Shown: in pieces, positions 24,293-33,807 of the stretch
How the letters are laid out: the number at the start of each line of letters is the position of its first letter
Position numbering within the stretch: position 1 is the stretch's first letter
From: Nannochloropsis salina CCMP1776
Taxonomy: Eukaryota; Sar; Eustigmatophyceae; Eustigmatales; Monodopsidaceae
NCBI GenBank assembly: GCA_004565275.1
Contig: SDOX01000183.1
Coordinates: 432,192-496,191, forward strand
DNA length: 64,000 nucleotides
Reading direction: 5' to 3'
Program-made: the position numbers and the translations under genes
Notes under the pieces: generated by a model
The model's input: only the letters and a program-made list of their open reading frames with translations
Told to the model about the DNA's origin: nothing
Database searches by the model: none

Positions 24293-27200
24293 ATGATTGT
24301 CGACGATGCTCAGTAAGTTCTCAAATTGGCATTAGCCACTCGTTTCTTTCCCACCTTTCCTCTCCTTGATACCATTTTATTCGCAACGAGTCATCGTGAA
24401 CCAAATAAATCGAACACATCACTTTGTACATTTTGGGCTCGTCAAGATTGCCAATGGTCCCTCGGTGCGTCGATACTCATTTTCCTTACGTCGTGTCGCC
24501 AACCTCCTGCCAATACAGGTCTATCTTCGTGCGCAATTTGCCTTTCAGTGCCTCAACAACGGACTTGGAAGTATTGTGTGGGAGCATTGGCCCTGTAAAA
24601 CGTGCATCCATCATTCAATCCGGAGATGGTGTCTCTCGAGGCTTTGGATTTGTTAAATTTGCTATGCCAGAAGATGCCATGCGCGCCGTCGCCATATTAA
24701 GTGGCGCTGAATTAAATGGACGCACCCTTTCCATTGAGCTAGCTTTAAAACGTGGTCAGAAACCCTCACATCTATCTCAAGCATTAAAGGCTGAAGGCAT
24801 TGAGGGGAAGAAAAGCCATGAATGTCATTCTTCGACTTCTTTGTCGACTTGCGTGAAGACAAAAAAGGGAGACGGGACAGGTCCCGAACTCAAAAGATCA
24901 TGTGATACGGCAAATATTAAGGATAGCATGAATAGGAATAACAACAAACGCGGTAAACATTTGGATGCTTCCGGTGCGTCTAAGAAAAGAAAGTCAGGGC
25001 ACGCCTTACTATCGTCTCAGCCATCCAAGACTCTCATCCTCTTTAACATGGCTTCCCGGACAACTGAGAAGCAAATCTTCAAGCGCGTTAGAAAAGTTGA
25101 GCCCCCTACATCTGTCAAGATAGAGGTACGCACAAATCAGGCTGGCACAGCGCTCGATAATGTGCTTGCCCCTCGGAGTTTTACACGTTTGCCTTACTGT
25201 TTCTATTGAAACAAGATAAAAAGAAATATATTCATAATTTCTTTCTATTGGGATCGCGCTCATCCGTAATTCTCAGTCTTTTTCACCTTTTTGAATTCTA
25301 TCCAAACCCCAACCGCAGGACATAGATGGCTCCGCCCGAGTTGCCATTATACACTTCGACACTTCTCTGGCAGCCAAGAAGGTGCAGAAAAAGCTGAATA
25401 ACCACGTCATTCACGGGCAGATAATCAAAGTTCGCCCATTCCACCCCAAAGTGAATATTGACGCTGCCTTGGAAGCGAAATTCTCGATTAATGACACACT
25501 GAAAAGATCACTGACAAATTCAGACTTAGATGAAATGAAAGGACAAGCGAAGCGCAACAATCGCCTGATAATTCGTAATTTGAGCTTCAAGGCAACAGAA
25601 GATGATCTGAAGGTATGTTTACTAAATATCAAAGTCTCAGGAGTGCAAATGCGTGAGAAATTTATCATCCCACCACAATAAACTTCTTATAATTACAGGT
25701 CGTGTTGTCCAAATTTGGTCCTATATTGGAGGCAAAAATCCCCCATGTAGCAGTGCATGGAATTGAAGGGCGACGCGGTTTTGGATTTGTGACGTTTGCT
25801 TGTGCAGAAGATGCAGAAAAGGCAGTGAAGAATGAAATACCGCTAAGAATTCGAGGTCGTGAGGTAGCTGTTGACATTTGTATGGGTCGAAAGGAATATC
25901 AAGAGGAGAGGAAAAAACATAGTGAAGACGATCTAAATAAAGGGAAAGCAGAAAACTCTGGTGAAATTGAACACAAGACAACGTCATTCGGGGAGGAGTC
26001 CGCATCGGTCCCTGGGAAAGTGCCTTCCTCAGACATAACAGTAAAAGGTAAGGACTCTTGTGTATCTAAAAATATCAGTTGCCGATACAATGACCCACAA
26101 TTTTTTCATCAAAAACAATCTTTTTTATCAAAAACAATCTATAGATACTGATACCTTTTCCGAAGCGGATAAATGTCAAGAAACTCTGACGGATGTAGCA
26201 ACAGAGGAGACGCGCCCGAAAAATCCTCCCTCGTCCGATGTGAATGAAGGCAAAACTATTTTCGTGAGGAATATCCCTTTTGATGCTACTTCCGAATCTT
26301 TGAAGCTGGCTTTCCATGATTATGCTCCGGTCGCATTCGCTATAGTTGTGAAGGACTGCACAACAGGAATGTCTAAAGGCACAGCTTTCATAAAATTTAA
26401 GGTAGGTTAGGGTTTAAAAACGAAGTTTCATGTTTTTTTCTTCGCTGACACATATTCACAAACTATCATTAGAGTAAGATCGGTATGGAGACAACTTTGA
26501 GCGCAGCTGCTTGTGGAGGTGGAACCCTTGCACTGTTGGGGAGAGACGTGAAGATAGACAGGGCACTGGAGACAAAAGATGCTCCGAAGGCTGTTGTTTC
26601 TGAGCCTGTAGCTGCTGATCTCAGCAGCGGATATAAGAGCAAAGTGGATCGTCGAAATTTGTATCTGGCAAACGAAGGCCTGCTAATTGGTTCAGATGCA
26701 CAAAATGAGGTATGCGAGGCAACCTCATTCAGGAGAGTTTTTGGTCATTTTCTTGCGATTCTTGAAATTGGGTGAGGGAGTCTGTTTTCTCTGCAAAGAA
26801 AATGAATTTTCGCGATTGATCATTTCCACTCACGACTTTTGGTAACAGATTCCTAACTGCGATATTGAAAAACGGCAGCGAGAGCAGGCGGAAAAGAAAG
26901 CCAAGCTCCGAAATCCCTATTTTTTCGTGTCACCAACGCGACTATCGATCAGAAATCTCCGTCGCTCAGTGGGTGATGAAGAAGTGCGGAATTTACTCGT
27001 GCAAGCTGTTCAAAATGGCATCATTGCGAAGCTAGTCACTCCTGATGACCTAAAATTGCATCTTAAAGCGCAAGGTTTGTATGAACAGGCACTCCGACAC
27101 GAGGATTTGAGCGTTTTCAAACCTCGATCCCGAGATATCCATATCAAAGTGAAGATTATGAGGGATTTAAGCAAGACTCCTATGAATGGTGTTTTCCCCT

Positions 27201-28015
27201 CAAGAGGCTATGCTTTCGCGGATTTCACATCCCATATTCACGCTCTAGCTGCTCTTCGCCACCTGAACAACAATCCCACATTCTCGGGTTTTTCAATCAC
27301 GTCTGGTGCGGCAAAGTGTTCACGGTTGATCGTTTCATTTGCTGTCGAAAACCATAAGGCTCTTCAAAAAAAAGCTCTTCGCGGCGAAAAGATACGTACG
27401 GCCCTAGCACCCGAGGCTACCTCGATAGTACGTATTGTTGGAGGGAAGCACGACGCCCATTCGAACAAACGTGCTTTGGGAAAATCAGATGATTCACACA
27501 ATAGAGGAGCTCAACAAGCACCTCTCGAGGAACCTTGCTCGGAGACCGCGGACAGGAAAAGGCGAGGGAGTCGACAAAGAGAGCAAAAAAGGCGGCGGAA
27601 AGATGATGGAGAGGAGAAAAAAATTTTGTCCGTGAAAAGACGTGTGGAAAGTCCGTCCATTTCTCAAGGGAACTATTTGGAAGCTTTGTCCGCGGGAAAG
27701 AGAAACCTAGCAAGTGATGAATCGGGAGGAGAACTTTCGATCCAAAGACTACGACAACGAAAGTCGAAAGCTTTCGTTTGCCGACCGGTGGTAAAGGAGC
27801 AGACGAGTGATTTTCCATACGGAGAACCCACCTTCCAAGCAGCAAATCCCAAAATCAAGCGACGAACTGTATCGAGAACAGATATGAGAGAAGATAAGCA
27901 ATTTTTCGAAACGGTCAATGATTATAAAAAGAAGCTCTTGGGAGGAACAACGCAAGTAGAGCAGTCGTCTCAAAATGAGACGACGGGCAAGTCTGAAAGA
28001 TGGTTTGAAATGTAG
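24293..28015 (+). CDS. NOP4: NOP4/RBM28-type multi-RRM ribosome assembly factor, 976 aa
   Basis: Seven exons close in phase: 24293-24312, 24519-25125, 25319-25612, 25699-26047, 26145-26401, 26473-26709 and 26849-28015. The first coding exon is only 20 bases. Several RRM domains are visible by their RNP1/RNP2 pairs: SIFVRNLPF with RGFGFVKF; TLILFNM with ARVAIIHF; LIIRNLSF with RGFGFVTF; TIFVRNIPF with KGTAFIKF; and a late LSIRNLR with RGYAFADF. The block NLYLANEGLLIG, followed by FFVSPTRLSIRNL, is characteristic of RBM28/Nop4. The C-terminal 250 residues are Lys/Arg-rich, fitting a nucleolar protein. Nop4 is needed for 27S pre-rRNA processing and 60S subunit assembly. Confidence 0.88.
26101..26140 (+). 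repeat. Imperfect 20-bp tandem duplication inside a NOP4 intron
   Basis: Two adjacent 20-base units, each a T-run followed by ATCAAAAACAATC, differ at about one base. They lie in the intron between 26047 and 26145, just before the acceptor, so they may serve as its T-rich tract. Confidence 0.7.
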
Positions 28016-28518
28016 AATACGAAGGATGAAAAATAAATGGATAAATGGTTTGCTCAACACTCTTGGTTATGTTCAGCCTCAAAGGGCGTGACAATTTGAC
28101 GTACTACTAGTGCTCTATCCCCTTTTTTCAGAAATTGAAGAAGATGGCGGGGGGGGGGGGGAGGGAAGGAATAAAAAATACAAGATTGTTGTTCGCTCTT
28201 AAATTGACCGCGTGAGAGCCTACTACGCCTCGACCATCGATGATCCTTTGGCGAGAGAGCTTGACCGAGTATCGAGGAACACGGGGAAGGTCCGTAGAGC
28301 CCCTTAGTCGTTACTTGTGAACAAGTAATTGTGCTGCTTTGTAACAAACTAATTCAATAAGTGATATACGCTTGAAAAGTTTGTTTTGGAGCTAGAATGT
28401 ATGGTTGGCGAACACATGCAGCGGGACAGAACTTAGTGGGAAAAGATACTCCCCCAGCTTGCCGCAAGCTAATACACGTACTCATATCCCAACACTTTTC
28501 TTCCGGGACGGTTGTACT
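28016..28518. other. Intergenic with a 13-base G run
   Basis: The stretch lies between two plus-strand genes and holds the NOP4 3' end and the fibrillin promoter. A run of about 13 G at 28149-28161 is the only notable element. No gene is supported. Confidence 0.45.
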
Positions 28519-29499
28519 ATGGCGACATGGCAGACGATGAGGTATCGGTACACCTATGGTAGAGGTCCCCACATTAATTTAGGAGCTTGGTGGACTGCAC
28601 TCGCTTGGGTGACTTGTGGCCTGTCCTGGGCGTTCATGCTTCCCCCCCTTGGAAAACCGCTGCGAGTACGTTGTACCTTGTGTACGACATTTGCTCGGGT
28701 AGCTTCCACTAGGAATAATCCAGACTCGCTAGTGACTTCACAGTCAACTTTGACGCTTGCTGCTGAGCTTCGCGAGGAGCTTTTGTCATTGGTTGATATC
28801 CCACCAGAAATAAAAGAGGACAGATATGAAGCTATAGCACAGCGGATCGATTTCGTCGTGGGTCAGCTGAAGGAGACATATGTGCCTCCACAGACCCTTC
28901 CGTTCATGAATCTACTATTGCAAGGATGTTGGTTAAATATTTATAATTCCTGGACTGTGCGGAGGAGCGTCTGGGAGAAGCGTGACAGTTCGATGGATGT
29001 GGAGGAAGAGGAGGACGAGGACGACTTCTTGGACCTGCTCGGTCCTGTTGAAGAAGATGATGTAGCAGCTGGCGCGAATAAGAGACCTTTGGATCTTCCG
29101 ACATCCACGCAAGTGATAGTCCGCGACATCCATCAAACCCTTTCACCCAACCTGACTAAAGGGGCGGTTGTCAATTCGGTAGACTGGGAGTGCACGGCTG
29201 GCGAAGACGGGGACAAGGGCTTGACGGGGACCTTGACAGTGCGTGGAGGCTACGAGGTGAACAGCAGAGGTACTTTGGAAGTGGGCGGTGTGGAGCATGA
29301 CTTGAGGATGTTGCGGGCCCCGCGGCATGCTGACGCGCTCATCAAGGCACTGCAGCGGGCTGTCCCCTTCGACGTCTTCGACATGAACGGGACGTTCGTG
29401 GAGACGGCATTCTTGGATCACGAGCTCCGCGTCACACAGACTCACAGCACGCGCTTTGGCACAATAACGAGCCTGTACAGGCGCAATCATACAACTTAG
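28519..29499 (+). CDS. Fibrillin / plastid lipid-associated protein, plastid-targeted, 326 aa
   Basis: This is a single exon. The ATG at 28519 (or 28537) precedes a hydrophobic signal peptide (WWTALAWVTCGLSWA) that ends directly before Phe-Met, the stramenopile plastid-import signature. The mature part follows the PAP/fibrillin plan: an N-terminal helix pair (AELREELLSLV, DRYEAIAQRIDFVV), a Leu-Leu-x-Gly-x-Trp strand (LLLQGCWLNIYNSW), an acidic insertion (about residues 158-170) and a lipocalin-like C-terminus ending in a strand like the family's (HELRVTQTHSTRFGTI). Fibrillins bind lipids in thylakoids and plastoglobules and protect the photosynthetic membrane. The similarity is moderate, so a distant lipocalin-type relative is possible. 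Confidence 0.65.
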   Translation: MATWQTMRYRYTYGRGPHINLGAWWTALAWVTCGLSWAFMLPPLGKPLRVRCTLCTTFARVASTRNNPDSLVTSQSTLTLAAELREELLSLVDIPPEIKEDRYEAIAQRIDFVVGQLKETYVPPQTLPFMNLLLQGCWLNIYNSWTVRRSVWEKRDSSMDVEEEEDEDDFLDLLGPVEEDDVAAGANKRPLDLPTSTQVIVRDIHQTLSPNLTKGAVVNSVDWECTAGEDGDKGLTGTLTVRGGYEVNSRGTLEVGGVEHDLRMLRAPRHADALIKALQRAVPFDVFDMNGTFVETAFLDHELRVTQTHSTRFGTITSLYRRNHTT

Positions 29500-29799
29500 C
29501 GAGCGAACACAGAGGCGTAAGTGTGACAAGTTGAGAACGGCACAAAGAAAGTAGAGTATGTGTATAACGGACTGGATTCCTTTCTCATTTTTGCCCTCAT
29601 TTTCACCCAAATTAACAAGCAACAATCCGTGACAAAGAGGGCGCATCTCATTTCATATTGATAACGTGGTACGCGTAACAGTGTGTCTGAGGGGCCAAAG
29701 ACCGCACCTCCCCTCTCCACCGGCCTGACCGCCGCGAGCTCGATCCCCCTCCCACCTCAGCTGCTCCCACGAATTTCGTCCTTCGAAAGTCTCCAGAGC

Positions 29800-31512
29800 C
29801 TACGTGGCCGCCTCTTCGTAGTCGAGATTGGCGAGGGTGTTGACGAGCAGGGACTTTTCCTCTCGGAACTGCTCGTCGTCCTTGTCTGTGTGGAAGTGGG
29901 TTAGGTAGGTAACCAGCTTGTCGCGGTTCGTGACCAGAATCTTGACGATCGCTGGGGGCTTCTTCGGGTTCGCCACGAAGACCTTGAAGACGTGGAAGGC
30001 CTCGAACTGGATCGAAGCGCTCTTGTCCCGCAGCAGGTTCATAATCATCTTCAGATTTTCCTTGGACGAGATGTAACGCATCCTGCGGCGGGGGAAAGAG
30101 TGGGAGAGGAAAGACCGTAAGCTCGGAATGGGCAGGCTCGGCCCTGCGCCTATCCACGCATACAGACTCTCGCTGGGAACACGCTCACACTCGCCTTATC
30201 ACCCGCACTGAGGCCTAGCTACTTACATGACGTTGAAGTTGGACCGGTCCAGGAGGATCTCCCCCAGCATCTTGAGCGACATGCGGCGCGTCACATAGTT
30301 GTCCGAGGCGAGAAGGCTCTTGTACTTGTCAAAAACCTGTTCGTATTCCTCCTCAAGGAACTCCGCAGCCACAGTCTTGTGCTTGGTCAGAAGGTCCCTC
30401 AGGGTGGCGAACGAGTCCGAGGCCACGTCGAAGTTGGGCAGGTGCACGAAGGTGTCGAAGAAGGGCCAGACGTGGGGCGAGAAAAGGATGCGCCGAGCCA
30501 CCTTCTCATGCCGCGCTGCCTCCCGCAGCATGGACCCGCAGTTCAAAGCGACTTCAGGGTGTCCATAGCCCTATAATAAGCGAGGAGATGTTGAGCAGTG
30601 AGAGGGAAACACCGACGGTGGGGACCCGGCACTTACATTGATGAGCTGTTCCAGGATGGAGAAGTGGTGGTCGGCGATGTAGGGATCCGCAAACCCCGCA
30701 TGGTTGTGCCGTGCGATATTGTTAAAGATTTGAGCGGCATCTTTGCGGGCTTCGAAGGGGAGATTGGTGAATCGGTCCAGAAGCAGCGGCATGAGTCCCT
30801 CCTTGATTATATTCTCCGCCAAATCCACGCACTTGTCCTTGTCAACCTCTTTCTCCCCGTCTCCATACAGCACCAGCTTCATCTGAGACAGCCGCTTGGC
30901 TAGCCGCTCCATCACAGAATCACCCTCTATCCCGGAGTGACCCACGCTTCCCTGTGACCAATTCGATTCCTGCGGGCTTAGGATTGGTGGTTTCCTACTC
31001 GAGTCCGAGAAAAACTTGCTGACAGAAAGGCCTGTGGGGCGTATGCTAATCCCTCGTACCTTTCCGGAGGTTGACGCGTCAGCTGCGCTGCCGTCTCTGC
31101 TTGATCCCGCGCTCGAGTGTGGGGGTGGCGCGGAGCCAGAATCATGTGAGTGGGCTTCTTTCTTGCCAAAAGCACTCAAAAAGAAGCTTGACCGCCGCGA
31201 GGCTCCGGCATCACTACCCGCTGAAGAAGTGCGAGATGCGTCTGGATTGGATGCTGCCGAAGATGAGATGGAGTGCCTCGACGAGGTCAGCTCATCTTGC
31301 TTCTGCTGCTTGCTGGGGCCTGGCTCACCCAGGTTTAGCCCGTCCATCGCGGGCACAGTCGCTTTCGTGCCATCTACGGCTGGACATGTCCAGCTTGCAT
31401 CCTCTACTGCAGGTAATTCGTGGAGACATGCCACCGCGAGCTTTACCAACTGCTCGGGGGATTTTTTCCGCTTCGTCAAGCTAGAAAGGAAAGATGAACC
31501 ACCTGTCGGCAT
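29800..31512 (-). CDS. MO25: MO25/CAB39 scaffold protein with serine-rich insertion, 500 aa
   Basis: Three exons close in phase: 31512-30637, 30570-30227 and 30082-29800. The helical-repeat body matches MO25 closely: DAAQIFNNIARHN, PEVALNCGSMLREA, FDVASDSFATLRDLLTKHK, DNYVTRRMSLKMLGEILLD and IQFEAFHVFKVFVANP. MO25 stabilises the active form of STE20-family kinases and the LKB1-STRAD complex, acting in growth, polarity and energy signalling. Family members are about 340 aa. Here about 160 residues, rich in Ser, Pro and Ala, separate the first helix (SPEQLVKLAVACLHEL, 18-33) from the next (MERLAKRLSQMKLVLYG, from 201). The insertion is in frame with no obvious splice sites of its own, but an unrecognised intron cannot be excluded. 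Confidence 0.9.
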
Positions 31513-31967
31513 CCCTGTTCTCGCGGGCGCCTTGCCGTTCGTTACGCCCTATTTTCAGAATCACTCCTAGAATATGTGAGAAAGGACAATACATTTATCA
31601 TGGAGTTACCTGAAAATCAATCAATCTGCGAGCATCATGCGCATTGTGACGAGCACGCGTGTTCCCTTGCTGGCTCGCCTCTGGAGGGGCCCGCGCTTCT
31701 GCTGATCGCTCAAATAAGACCCCGCCCGTCCCCCCGGACGGCCTCTTCGAAAAGCCTGAGGGATGATTTCCCAATCCTCCGTCTCACGCGACGAGCTTTT
31801 GTTCCGGGCTATTCCATTAGTATTGTTGTAAATGCGGGCACTCTTCATTTCTTGGGAGACTGCAAGACCTCTTTAGGGGGCTGCAAAGCTCACACTCCAA
31901 CCTCCTCACTCCGGTACGAACTCACATACGTATCATAAAAGCACCTGTGCTGTCGCAGGTGCAGCCG
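31513..31967. other. Divergent intergenic region, MO25 / hypothetical gene
   Basis: A 120-codon plus-strand frame (31576-31938) overlaps a 75-codon minus-strand frame, and neither resembles a known family. The acceptor-like CTGTCGCAG at about 31958 suggests that an upstream exon of the plus-strand gene may lie here. Confidence 0.35.
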
Positions 31968-32922
31968 ATGGAAAATACTGATAGGAATAACCATTGGTAT
32001 GTAGGAAAAAGTGCTTCCTCAAGCGAAAGCCCGGAGCCGAACCGCAAAGTGATCGGGCCAATGACATGGATTGAGATATCAGAAATCGCGATGGAGACTG
32101 AGCGTAGTTCTGACAAACCGCGGTCAAATTCATTATTGCTATGGCATCCACAAGTCACTTCTGACAGATGGGAAACGTGGGACGAGGTAAGAGTCGGCCT
32201 CATTCATGGAGAAGGACAAGTAACCCAGTGTGGTGTCCTCCTCCGCTTTTCCCTGACAGGTCTTGTCGAAACTAGGTCCGTCCGGGGCCAGAGCAACAGA
32301 AACGAGTTCTTCAATCCGTACATACAGTAATCAAATAGTAAATATGGACAGGGGCCATCATGTATGCATGACAGGTGCTCAGTGCGCAGTAGTTGGGCGA
32401 GAAATAGACAATGCAAAGGGCTGTGGAAATAAGGTGCAGGAGGAGCCAGACGGAGGATTGCTGACGCGAAATGAGGTAAAAACAAAGGCACAGGACAAGA
32501 TTGAAATACCCTGCAGCGTGAAGAGCAAAGAAAGGGATTACGAAGTAGAGGACGGATGGAGGGTGAACAAAAAAGAGGGAAAGGCTTGGCTATCTACTCC
32601 AGTTGAGGATACGACAATGGCAGAAGCGTGGGGCTGTGTTCGATTATGCGATGAGACAAATGCTACCCTCGCTTTTCCTAAAGATTCATCTGATATGTCT
32701 GGAGAGATGTTATCTGACTGCGCAGACAAGGTTGCCATATCTGTGGCGTGCATCTTGTGGCAATCGCAGGATGTCCAATTCCAGGCCCACTGCCTCGATG
32801 GCCTGGAAGTCACCTCCCTGGGCCGCGTTTCATCGAACATCTATTCTCGTCTTATGGCGAAGATAGGTTACGGCACGGGCAGAGAAGCATGTACAGGCGT
32901 TATAAAAAAGCAGAAAACCTAG
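31968..32922 (+). CDS. Hypothetical protein, about 293 aa
   Basis: Exons 31968-32186 and 32260-32922 join in phase 0 (donor GTAAGA, acceptor CTGACAG). The frame also stays open upstream of the ATG to a good acceptor, so a further 5' exon is possible. The protein is acidic and polar with scattered Cys; no signal peptide or membrane segment is seen. Near the C-terminus, SRLMAKIGYGTGRE resembles the first half of a G-patch (Leu-Leu-x-Lys-Met-Gly-Tyr-x-x-Gly), as in ZGPAT-type RNA-binding proteins, but the glycine-rich remainder is missing. I do not assign a function. Confidence 0.4.
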
Positions 32923-32966
32923 TGTCGCTCATACCTGGTAGCTAGGAAGTCATTGTCCGAAAATAA

Positions 32967-33383
32967 TCAACAACTAGATATTGAAGCACGCCCGCCACCA
33001 GGTCCAGCTTTTGCATTTATTTTCATAGAGGAGAAGTTACTGGCAGTTTCTTGTTGGGAACAAGACATCTCGTGAAATATGGACTCGAAGGACATGCGGG
33101 GTGCCTGGGGGGTGCTTGAGGCCAGAGAGGCGGGGAGCGAGCGAGCGAGAGACTGAGATTTTGCCGACACATGCCTGCCCCTACGCCCGTGGTACGCAGT
33201 GCCGTCGAATAGACCGCGATCCAGGGCCATGTGTGGGTAGCTCGACGCAGTTATTGTTCGTATGAATCTCTCTGACTTGTCTTCTGTGCTGAAGGAGGCC
33301 GGCCGCGGCACAAAAGGTAGAACCCGGCTATCCCCCCTCTGCTGCCAGCAGGAGGGGGACCCGAAAAGAACGCGCCGCGACAA
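32967..33383 (-). CDS. Possible last exon of an unrecognised minus-strand gene
   Basis: The frame is open from about 33383 to a stop at 32967. The first in-frame ATG is at 33230, which would give 87 aa. Upstream residues (FSTEDKSERFIRTITASSY) also look protein-like, so this may be a terminal exon of a longer gene. The rest is Ser/Ala-rich without a recognisable domain. The gene would be divergent from ATG1. Support is weak. Confidence 0.22.
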   Translation of the reverse strand: MSRRVLFGSPSCWQQRGDSRVLPFVPRPASFSTEDKSERFIRTITASSYPHMALDRGLFDGTAYHGRRGRHVSAKSQSLARSLPASLASSTPQAPRMSFESIFHEMSCSQQETASNFSSMKINAKAGPGGGRASISSC

Positions 33384-33807
33384 ACTGCCCGCAGCAGCAT
33401 CACATGTAACTTACCTGGAATGTTTTAATTTCACCCGACAGGGGCTAGGGCAGCAACTTTGCTCCTCTCTCGCAAGAGGTGAGGAGGTGGATATTGTGGG
33501 TGCGAAGACAAGGACGTTTTCATTGTCGGCTTGTCATACTCGATCCTCTCCTTCCTCGTACAAATAAAGCGCCCTACTTTCGCAATTCCTATACCCACTT
33601 CTTCAGCAATCCAAACCAACACACTAGGCATTTATATGCTGTGCACGGTCGCCGGGTATGATCGAACGCTTAACTGCTGCTTGATGCCTTCGGCGTACAA
33701 GAGCCCCTTCTGGCCAAACGCTGTCTTAGCCGGAGACCAAGTGCGCTTGTACTGGCTTGGGGCAAAATCTCTCACATCTATGCAGCTAAACATTTTCTTG
33801 TATAGAG
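33384..33807. promoter_or_regulatory. ATG1 upstream region
   Basis: No supported gene lies here. The stretch must contain the promoter and 5' leader of ATG1. The open frames on both strands are short and unfamiliar. Confidence 0.35.
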
